Shown one piece after another: positions 54,947 through 64,000 of a stretch of DNA of 64,000 bases (position 1 is its first letter; every line of letters starts with the position of its first letter). The DNA is taken from the NCBI GenBank assembly GCA_026874595.1, contig CM049318.1, positions 32,208,956 to 32,272,955 on the forward strand, written 5' to 3'. Source of the DNA: Sipunculus nudus. Lineage: Eukaryota > Annelida > Sipuncula > Golfingiida > Sipunculidae. Below the pieces are notes generated by a model, which saw nothing but the letters and a program-made list of their open reading frames with translations, had not been told where the DNA came from and did not search any database. The translations under genes and the position numbers were made by a program.

Positions 54947-57900
54947 CAAGGGACATATGGGTCACGGCGCTCAGCTGATCGTGATTGGACTATAAATGTT
55001 TCTCCACTGTGATACTATATCGAGTCGATAAAGCTTATGAATATCATGGACATGTTGGGCTATTATAAAGGAATGTAATGTAATATGTGAGTAAATGATA
55101 AATGAAATTACCTGACTGATGGATTAATAGTCAAATATAGTGGTTTATTTTTTATTTATTTAGGAGGGGTTGAAAACTGTGATATATTTGAGCAAATATG
55201 AATGCAATGACAGCAGTAATAAGCAGTAGTAGAATGATGATAAGGCTATTTGTTGAAGGATCTAAAGTGTATGGTAGTCTGCAAGCTTTCAATTTGACAG
55301 ATATGATGTGATGATTAACTATGCTGATGAAGTGATTTATGAATTTGTGACTGTATGACACAATATCTCTTTAGTCTTGACAAGGTACATTATTGTGATG
55401 CCCACTATGTCTACATATTACACAATATTGACATAATTTCTGGCATGTACATAGGTACCTATGGACGAATAGTTATACAAAATATTAAAGTATGAATATA
55501 TCTGATTCATCTTTTTCTTGCTTACTAAGGCTGACTTTGGGATGGGGTTCGGAGAAGGGAAAAGTGAGGGCAGCACGAAGGTGGATGTAGAAATATTCTA
55601 TTGTAATGTTTTTCATTTATATAAGAATATGAAAAGCTAAGAGGAAAGGGGCCCTCCTACTTGGTTATAGTAAAGCAAGTGGACAGAATGGACTAATACC
55701 TTTATTTCACTTTCAAGGGAATAATGCATTTAAGTTTATATATAATCCTATTTTTTTAAGCATATCCACTTTTTCCATTAAGAAGTTTTTATCTGAATCA
55801 TTTTTTTACTTACAGGTTTTATAAATTTTTAATAAAAAAACCTGAAAATATAAGTTAAAATATTAAAATTGTTGCAAAAGTTGCAATCATTATATATACA
55901 GAGTAAAAAACTGAAACTATAAGTTAAAATATTAGAATTGTTGCAAAAGTTGCAATCATCATATATCCAGAGTGTAGCTCATACTGGGTCATATTATGCA
56001 TACACATGTTTTATTATTTTTAAATCATAAATGTTTAAACTGAATTTAAATAAAATAATGCCAAAACATGGCATCTACAAGAATATTCCTTGAATCACTA
56101 TTAAAAAGTTTTGCACATTGGAGTCTTCAGTACATGCTTAATTTTATTCACCAAAATAAAATAAAAGATTCAGTAATTTGATAAAATAAAACATCTTTTC
56201 AAATAAAGTATACACACTGTTGGTTGAATGAGGGACAAACAATATCATTGTGCTAATTACTATCCCAGTTTTAATTTATTACTGGAATTAATAGTCAATT
56301 TCACACCTGGTGAAGTTTTTACTCTTCTGAAGTAAGGAATTACTTATCTCATGAACATCCACACTTTCATAGCAATACACCACTTTGTGGACACAATTAA
56401 ATGTACACTTTAATCATTGTAAACCTGGTGGTACAATACAAAATCTAAAATGTAGCATAGCCTAGAATAAGAATGAATCAAATACAGAAAATAATAATAT
56501 TCATCTAGTTTATGCACCATCTGGGGGGGGGGGGGGGGGTGCAGGGCAGAGGGGAAGCCTGCTGGTAGTGGCCAAGCTGACCCAAGGCAAGCAACCTGGG
56601 GTGGGTTACATAATGCAAGTGAAGGCTGTACTACTAGGTGGGCTAGATGTAAACAACACTTAACATGGTGTATGAAAACATGAATAAAAGCTATTCTTTC
56701 AAATCAATTTCTTTGAAATTTCAGATTTTAAAAGATTAAATCCTTATGTATATATGCTGTGAAAATTAAATCAACAGTGCCAAAGTTGGACAAAATTTAA
56801 GGTACTGATTTTTTATTTATGCTAATAACTTGAAATTTGCAAAATTCAGATCTAATTTTGGGTAAACAATTGAATCTTGATTAAATAAAGTTATATTCCT
56901 GAAAAAAAGTCTCTAGGTTCAGCCATTCTCATGTTAGGTGAGTAAATATATTTCCTGATTTTTTAAAAAATTTGCCTTATGTTTTGGCCCAAAACTTCAA
57001 AATAATACCCAATACTGACCTAAGTTTTGGTATGTTTATAGAAAATGTATGAAAGAATGTGAATACTAAATACGATCAAAAACAGATCAGTGGTTTTTAT
57101 ATTAGGCAGCCTTGAAGTGTAACAATGGCTTTTTTTATGGGAAAAAAGAGTTTTTTTTCCTTAATATCTCGAAGGAACGAAGTCCTAATGACCCAATTTT
57201 TGGTATGGTAGGAGATTTTGGGGACATCTAAAATTATGCCAACAACCTGGGGAGCATAGAGATGTGCACTGAATGACCTACAGTCATCAAAGTGGACTGC
57301 TTGACAATGTAAGGGAATACAACAAGAGCCTCCAAAAAAATTCAATAACTAGCCTAATTTTGCAGCTTTTATTTTCAAATTTCAGATTTTAACAGATTAA
57401 ATCCTTATGTATACATGCTGTGAAAAATAAATCCACAGTACTTACAGGAAAAAAACGTGCCGTGGCCAAAGTTGGGCAAAATTTAAGGTACCAATTTTAT
57501 ATCTTAGCCAATATTTAAAAAAATTTAACAGATTTTGATCTAATTTTTGGTATACAATTAAATTTTGATTAATTAAACTTGTAGTACTATAAAAAAATCC
57601 CTACCTTTCACGCTTTTGGTCTTAAGTGACCAAATATCTTTCCTGATTTTTTTACAAAGTCCATTATGTTTGGGCCCATAACTTTTTTAAATTAAATAAT
57701 ACTGACTTATTTTCTGTCATGTACATAGACACTATATAGAGGAATATTTATGGTAAATATGAAAAAAAAACAGATGAGTGGTTTTGATATAAGGCAGTAC
57801 TAAAGTGTGAAAATAGATTTCTAATAAAAAATTGAGGTTTTTCCTTAATATCTCAAAGGAACGAAGTCCTATTGACCCAATTTTCGGCATGGTAGGAGAT

Positions 57901-58055
57901 TTTGGGGACATCTAACTGTATGCCGAATTTCAGATTAGTAGGTCCAATGGTGTCGAAACGTGCCAGTTTTACGGACGGACATCCAGACGGACGGACGGAC
58001 GACGGACAATGGACCACGACTATAGCTCAGATGACTTATAGTCAGCTGAGCTAAA
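54947..58055. mobile_element. Large non-coding dispersed repeat, copy B, with internal duplication
   Basis: It begins AAAACAAGGGACATATGGGT and ends GACGGACGGACGGACGACGG, then GGACCACGACTATAGCTC, with a hairpin GCTCAGATGACT/AGTCAGCTGAGC (58025-58051). Shared ordered blocks with copy A occur at 55639, 55676, 56563 and 57170. About 56700-57236 and 57375-57950 are diverged tandem copies of the same 3' segment. A region of about 0.6 kb (55.95-56.55 kb), including a G-run at 56523-56539, is absent from copy A. Its first 0.6 kb aligns poorly with copy A, so the start is uncertain. Confidence 0.7.
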
Positions 58056-59040
58056 AATCCCTTATATGTCCTTGAATGCCCTAGTCTGGAATGTCCTAGT
58101 CTGAAACATCCTACATTCCTTTGACAGAGGCACCTGGACAGTCACACACTGATGAACTGTGCACAGAACAGATAATCTTTGTTGTAAATGATTTTCTGCA
58201 AGCATTTGAACTTCTGGACTGGTAATGAAGCAATTCCTATACGAGTAACACTGGGAGTGCTTCTTTAACTACAAAATATGTTCACCTATTACCTTTGTTT
58301 TCTCAAATAAGTAATTATTAATGTGTAGTCATGTACTGTATGGTAATAAATAGATACTTACAATTGCAAAAGCATAAATTTACAATCCTTTACACCCCGC
58401 AGGCTCACAGTGCACCATATCCCAGTGTATCCACGTGGCAAAGTAAATTCAAGTTTAACCAGATTTCTCTGTACACTTTATCACTGATTTCAATCATCCA
58501 TCTGATATGGTCTGATAAGATGACATGTGCGGGGGATACCACTGCATTCACGTATCTACTCACTTTATCCTCAGATGATCTGATCCTAGACGTCTCTATC
58601 CACACACAATCTAGTTCCTGATAAACAAACAATTGTGAATCTTGTGGAATGATTCTTCAGGTGACAAGAGAGCACAGTTCCTACTCCCTATGATCTGACT
58701 GACTGAACTCTGAATGATAAGATAGAGTAGGCATGCTAGGAAATGGACCTGGCTTGACCATAGCAAGTCATCTACCCTTTCATGGTCAGGAATCTAGTTT
58801 ATGGACTATCGGTATAGGACTGAAATGTTCAGGCAGCTCTCTGTTCTTTAAAAGGATGACTGAAAGGTTTTGGATATATGCAATTAATCATGTTGCTGGT
58901 TTTTTATGATTCACACTTGACAAATAAATGAGTACCAGTACATAATATTAGTGACAACTAACTCCTAACTCAAGAAGATATAAGCTAAATTTTGCAAATA
59001 TTTAGTAAATAAATATCTATATAGAGTTACCAAATTGATA
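58056..59040. other. Intergenic or leader intron, no gene seen
   Basis: Anonymous sequence; no paired-end element, RNA gene or conserved frame recognised. Confidence 0.5.
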
Positions 59041-60735
59041 TATGGGCCAATTGCGCTAAATCTGTACATGACAGTGTCTGAGGTTAAAGAAAGAAAAATA
59101 AGGCTGTTTGTCAGGCAGTTATTAATTAAGAATATCACAGATGATGCAGACAGTAACATCCATCACTTTTTAGTGTGATAGAAAAGATGTTTCTATCCAC
59201 TTGCAGCAAATTATGGGCCAATTTGTCCCACCTGTAACATGTCCACAGTTAAACCCATAAGTTTAATTACCATGCAAACCTTAATTATCAGCTGCATACA
59301 TGCTGCTGAATGAATTTAAAAAGTGTAGTAGGGTTGAAAATTTACATGAAGATGTAACTTGGATACAGAAATCCAAAACTTGGATTTTGGTACCTATTAT
59401 GTCTTGGTCAAAATTAAATATTTTTTTTTGTCCCACCCATAATAGGTAGTGCTGCAATTGTCATGATTATTAACCAAGAACTGCATTTTGTGTTACACTG
59501 ACCAGAATAGAAGTGAGATTAATATTTCATATGTGTCTGGGGAACATGTAACTCTAACAAATCAGAATCAAGTGTTTCATCCAAAAAGGTTGGTATCATC
59601 AATCATAACTGTCCCACCCGTAACAGTTGAATAGCAGTGTGAAATTAGAGACAAGATAAACCTTAAACCTTTATACAGAAAAGCACAAACCTGAACTGTT
59701 TTGTCTTGCCTAATTTGTATGCCTGTCCCCTGAATTTATTATGCAGCATATCAAAGATACATCATTTTGTCCCATCTGTAACGTGTCCCATCCGTAACGT
59801 GTCCCACCCGTAACATTGTCCCACCCGTAACAAGGCAAAGAATATTGCTTGCTGCAGATTAAATAAGATTGAACAGCTCCTTTCATGTTAACTTTTATGG
59901 TATCTTCTTCAACTCATTTTAAAAGTAATACTATACTTTTAAAATGTTTTAATATACTTTTTAGGCCTTCTTTGGGTAATAATTAGGATTTTCAGGAAGG
60001 CAAAATTTTCTTTCCCTGGATCAATCTGGATTTAATTTCATTTATTATGTTTTAAACATTATATATTATTTAAATCATTTAAAATATAAGCAAATAATGA
60101 AGGAAAACTGCATATAAAGAGGAATATTAAAACATACCTGTTTTAAAAGTAAAAAGTATTACCAGCCTTTGTCCCACCCTTAACGGTTCTCCATAGACAT
60201 TCTTTTGGCAAATTTGACAAATTGCTCATCTTAAATTCTAAAAAGAAATATACTGTGCCTTGATTTTCAATAGTCCATGGCATATTTAAGGTGTGTGACT
60301 TATTTTATTGTCTTATTAGTGTATAAAAATTTGATGTTAATATTAATTAAAACTACATTTCTATCAAATATGTCCCACCCTAACACATTTTACCTAAACA
60401 TATTTGATAGTAAGACTATTGAGTTGAACTTATTCTACCTATCAGGTGTCTCATTGCCTCAGGTACATGCAAGTTGAAAGAAAGTTCCCATCAAGTAAAA
60501 CCTGGGACCAGCACGGTGGAACACTGTGTGTTACTGGTGGGACAGATTATGATGACTTTGTAATATTGATCTATCATTATCTAACCATGGTGGAACGTGG
60601 GAGCTGGGAGATTTCTGAGATAAGTATACAAGATTGTGTACATGTATAAAAGATAAACAATTAAATTTCTATTACAATAAATGTTGGTAAGACGGGTGGG
60701 ACATAAATGTACAGAAATATCGCAATTGGCTCATA
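59041..60735. mobile_element. 1.7-kb inverted-repeat-bounded element with GTCCCACCCGTAAC motif array
   Basis: The left end TATGGGCCAATTGCGCTAAA then TCTGTACAT (59041-59069) pairs with the right end 60707-60735 (reverse complement TATGAGCCAATTGCGATATT then TCTGTACAT), 25 of 29 positions. Inside, GTCCCACCCGTAAC or close variants occur on the plus strand at 59225, 59430, 59611, 59769, 59785, 59801, 59818, 60171 and 60372. Inverted copies are at 60530-60543 and about 60690. Four copies at 59769-59831 are spaced 16-17 bp. No transposase-like frame. Subterminal transposase-binding repeats are one explanation. Confidence 0.65.
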
Positions 60736-62060
60736 TTAGTGATAGAAAACTGTTGTAAAATCATATTCGATGATTTCAGAAATATTCTTTTAGAATAAAA
60801 CTAAAATATTCTGACTGAGTAAATTCAGTCAAACCTGTATACAATGCTGAAAGGTCATGGTAATGGCTGTGGTTTGACACTTATTTGATACATGAAGATA
60901 AGTTTTAATGCTGTTTGCGGTTTTTTGGCTGTCTTTCTTATATCTCTGTCAGCATAAGAATTTTTAATTGGGATAATAGGACTCCTCTCAGTGTCCATAT
61001 ATAATAATTCATGATAAATTATGCAAAATGCAATCAATTTAAATGACTACGAAAGATAACAACCAATCACTGATATAATCAATTAATTTTGAACTACACT
61101 AGTAAATACTCCACTTTAAATGAATTATTTGATATTTTTTTTTACTTTGCCTGGAAGTACCATGTAAATTATGCAAAATATAATTGACACTACGCATGAC
61201 TTGATCATAACCCAATCACGCTATATACTCTCTCATGTGATGGAATTCTGTAACTCCAGGCATAAAATACTTTCACTGTCAGCAGAAGATTGTCCTTGTT
61301 AAAGTAAACATGCTTAATATAACCCAGCAGGGCAGTGCCCACACATGTAGTCCCCATGGACAGCATAAGTAAACACCTGCACACTTAAAACCCTCCAATA
61401 TGGACCCCTAGCTGTTTGTTATAATCAACCCATACAACAAATATGAATTATTATCAGGGACAGTTTTGTGGCTGGAAGAAAAGCTGGTCTTTCTCCCACA
61501 CAAATAATCTAGCAGAAGTAATTAACCTGATTGAGCTATATTAAGAATGAATCCCAATTGGTTTCATTAGTTCTCACAGTAGGATTAATCCAGTTGCCAT
61601 TCAGATTTTCTCAAATACGAACAAATGGTCTAAACATATCTGTGCTGACAGCACAATAAGAACAAATCCTATGGTTGGAAGATTTATTTTAATGAGATTT
61701 TTATAACCAACAAACTAAGCAGGTTGAATGAACCAGACTAAAAGTACTGGTAGCTCATTTGAGGGAATCAAAATGACGTGCATGTTTCTTGTACCTTAAT
61801 TGTTCACGACATCCCTATTACTGCTCAGTTGTGGATCATCAGGAGGTTTCCAGCAATCTCCAGATGACTGCAGAGTTCCATTTTATCAATACTGTTATTG
61901 AACGATCCACAACAAAGTTACAGATGTGCAAACAGACACAAAAAGTATATATATACACATCAGGCACACTACAGTACTCATGGATCAATTTAAAATTTTT
62001 ATTAGCTTCCAGCCAATGCCTGATGACCTGCTTCCCAAGTCTCTAAACGTTTTCATGTAA
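60736..62060. other. Intergenic or leader intron, no gene seen
   Basis: AT-rich sequence. TTATGCAAAATGCAATCAAT (61018-61037) also occurs in near-identical form at about 51918-51937, a weak dispersed similarity. No gene recognised. Confidence 0.5.
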
Positions 62061-62393
62061 GGCGTACAATAAAAAAGGTTAGGTTCTCAGGCACCCTTTT
62101 TTAGAAATCTGTGCACAAGGCCAATTTTTTTAAACACTTTTTGTATGTTAGAATCGATATAAATATCATATGATTAGGGAAAAGCATGAAAATAACAGAT
62201 ATTTTTGCTGAACAGGTAAAAGCACTACATCACAAAGGAAATCAAATCAAAATTGTATTATTTCATCTTCTTGAAATATTGTCTTAGGGGCTGGAGCTCA
62301 AAACTGGTTTCTATTGAAATTAAATAGTTTTTTTGATTTTGGGGGTTAGAATTGATGCGCGCAGTGCCTGAGAATCCTACCTTTATTTTGGCC
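62061..62393. mobile_element. Harbinger-like MITE (copy 4)
   Basis: The left GGCGTACAATAAAAAAGG then TTAGGTTCTCAGGCAC and the right end (reverse complement GGCCAAAATAAAGG then TAGGATTCTCAGGCAC) match copies 1-3. The left flank is TAA and the right flank TTG, a decayed duplication. Interior block CATATGATTAGGGAAAAGCA is shared with copy 2. Confidence 0.8.
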
Positions 62394-62814
62394 TTGGTCC
62401 TTTAAAGAATTATTTCAAGAGAATGAAGGGACAGATTGTGCACAGACAAATATTTAACACAGGTCATAACTTGACTGAGCTGACTTCTGCTAAAACTAAA
62501 AAGGCACCAACACTGATGGGCAGAGGGTAACTACTATGAGTACTATCCAGGTGAACCTTTCACAATTTGCGCATGATGGTACTTGAATGCATTTTTTACA
62601 GCAAACACCCCTGTACATCTTAAGTGCAGCTGGTGTAACACCCTGATAGTATTATGACAGCAGCATGGCAGCACACATTAAAAGTCCATGATAATTTGCA
62701 GCAGTAGGTAATGTTAGTTAATCATGGCTGAATACGAAAGTTTCCCGCAAAACCAGCCTAGTACACTGACTTACTTTATTCAGTGAACCTGTTTTATATA
62801 CATGTTATGGTTCT

Positions 62815-62860
62815 GTGTGTGAGTAAACACAGTCCACATGTCTGTTTACAATATCAAGAC
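62815..62860. repeat. Dispersed near-palindrome, shared with 3919-3966
   Basis: GTAAACAGACATGTGGACTG then TGTTTAC (minus strand) recurs with one change at about 3931-3957. Flanking matches TCTTG and TCACACACA extend it to about 48 bp. The core is itself an inverted repeat (GTAAACA...TGTTTAC). Confidence 0.7.
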
Positions 62861-62920
62861 TACATGACCTACCGGTAGAAGCCAGATTTTGCACACGCAC
62901 AGCAATGCCCAAACAAGGAG

Positions 62921-64000
62921 ATCGATTGATTGATAGTCTTTATTTCCTCCAGTGATGAAGATATACAATCAATATATATATATGTGTGAAAGCAGAAAAT
63001 TCAGTAATATGCAAAAATACAAAAGTGCGACATATAAGAAGATAAAGAATTACCAAACGTTACACAAGGAATCAACGAATTAGAACAAAAGGAATTGAAC
63101 TGAGAGTTGCTATTTTTAAAATATTACCTAGAAATACGCTTCATTATAGTTATGGCAATGGAAATGTATAGTGACTGCCATGTGTCAGCACATATTCCAG
63201 TGCATACACTAAAGTGTAACAGTTGGTACATGTATTAAAATGACACTAAATGCAAGCAAGCATGCATGCTACATCAGGTAACTTGAACTGAAAAATATAT
63301 GAATTTAGCCCATAAATTAAAAAATGTAAAATATTACTCGTCCCCAAAAAATAATTCAACTGGCATAGGCCCTCCTAACACAGCCTCGATCAATATATTT
63401 TGATCTAAGACTAAATAATCAATTAAAATATTTTGCATGTCCAAATGCATGGTGGTCCAAATTTTTTGTCTCTTGTCATTTAAGGCATTGCAGTCAAATA
63501 CACAGTGTTCTGCTTTGTCTGAGACTATGCCCCCACATTGTATACAAAGTTCATTATCAGTATAACGGAGGCATGGATCTACTAGTAGTCGAGCTAAAAA
63601 CATGAATACGAACAAGGAACGCAGAAAGAACATGGCTGCTCTCCACAAATGAGATGGTTTGATACAGCAAAACTTATTAAAATTTAAAAGGTGGGCATCC
63701 CCGGCAGCATCTTCTTCAAACATTAGTTGTTCATTCGACGCTACCGCTTGCATTACAACATTTTTCCAGACTTGTTTTCCAGGAAACAGCCCAGAGCTTA
63801 GGAACTGCTCTAACGTGTACATTAAGTTGTATTTCTAGAGGATGTCAATAATGTCTTTAGCAAAACCCTTTCTTGTCAGCCGTTTGCAAATATGGATTTG
63901 ATAAAATCTTAAAGAAAATGGTCCTACATAGATTTCCTGTTGGTAAACAACACAACCGGTGCAAGAATAAAAGTTTAAAGTGGCTCTACCTTTCCTAATA
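62921..64000 (-). mobile_element. Decayed non-LTR retrotransposon, 3' end
   Basis: It combines a protein fragment (63334-64000) with about 390 nt of 3'UTR, an AATAAA at 62944-62939 and a terminal CTATCAATCAATCGAT tail (62936-62921). A poly-A-signal-bearing 3' end with a short CAAT repeat tail fits a LINE 3' terminus. The 5' part lies beyond the window edge. The clade cannot be decided. Confidence 0.75.
63334..64000 (-). pseudogene. Non-LTR retrotransposon ORF2 C-terminal fragment with an in-frame stop
   Basis: One frame is open on the minus strand from the window edge to a stop at 63334, interrupted only by TAG at 63837-63835. The last 162 residues begin MYTLEQFLSSG. They carry a zinc-finger-like CIQCGG...HCVFDC arrangement followed by ALNDKR, as found after the reverse transcriptase domain in many LINE ORF2 proteins. 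The part upstream of the TAG (basic, Tyr/Phe-rich) also fits an ORF2 tail. No reverse transcriptase motifs are inside the window. Family assignment is by motif style only. Confidence 0.65.

Noticed and set aside
53526-64000. Search for the non-coding first exon and promoter of ACLY
   Set aside because: No segment combines a convincing donor, promoter elements and non-repeat character; it may lie beyond the window.

Overview
This is a metazoan nuclear window, most likely from a mollusc and perhaps a bivalve. It is visibly AT-rich, its introns are GT-AG, and its intergenic and intronic DNA is full of short non-autonomous transposons, (TA)n runs and ACGGAC/ACAGAC-rich repeat ends. Repeats opening with ACAAGGGACCCATGGGTCAC and ending in an AGCTCAG/CTGAGCT hairpin resemble a repeat style I associate with bivalve genomes. 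The taxonomic call is inference.

One protein-coding gene is clearly present: ATP-citrate synthase (ATP-citrate lyase, ACLY) on the minus strand. All 28 coding exons could be placed from 53001 (ATG) down to 13503 (stop). They join in frame to a 1095-residue protein, against 1101 for human ACLY. The first coding exon is preceded by a good splice acceptor at 53033-53034, so at least one non-coding 5' exon and the promoter lie further upstream (higher coordinates). They were not found and may be outside the window. The 31-nt leader segment in that exon carries a six-codon upstream ORF ending one base before the ACLY ATG.

Layout. 1-13500: no supported gene. It holds tandem repeats, two long foldback elements (1435-1652 and 3040-3340), a 6 x 32-bp array, (TA)n tracts, a 1.3-kb dispersed repeat (about 7873-9215) and the ACLY 3' flank. 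13503-38397: coding exons 28 to 3, with introns of about 0.3-1.8 kb plus one 5.6-kb intron (27604-33205). 38398-50815: a 12.4-kb intron with a hAT-type MITE flanked by an exact 8-bp target duplication, three TA-flanked MITEs, a 4 x 128-bp array, a 10 x 30-bp minisatellite and two degenerate arrays. 50816-53032: coding exons 2 and 1, with a cluster of tRNA-derived SINE-like copies and a Harbinger-like MITE. 53033-62900: repeats only, including a large diverged repeat (54947-58055) and a 1.7-kb inverted-repeat-bounded segment studded with the motif GTCCCACCCGTAAC. 62921-64000: the 3' end of a decayed non-LTR retrotransposon on the minus strand.

Four Harbinger-like MITEs (terminal GGCC, TWA flanks) share their ends. 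Two sit within about 30 nt of ACLY splice donors and one is nested in an older foldback element. I see no operon-like or multi-gene system. The points most worth a second look are the motif-studded 1.7-kb element, the MITEs abutting splice donors, the uORF, and the repeat-borne DR1 motifs in ACLY introns.
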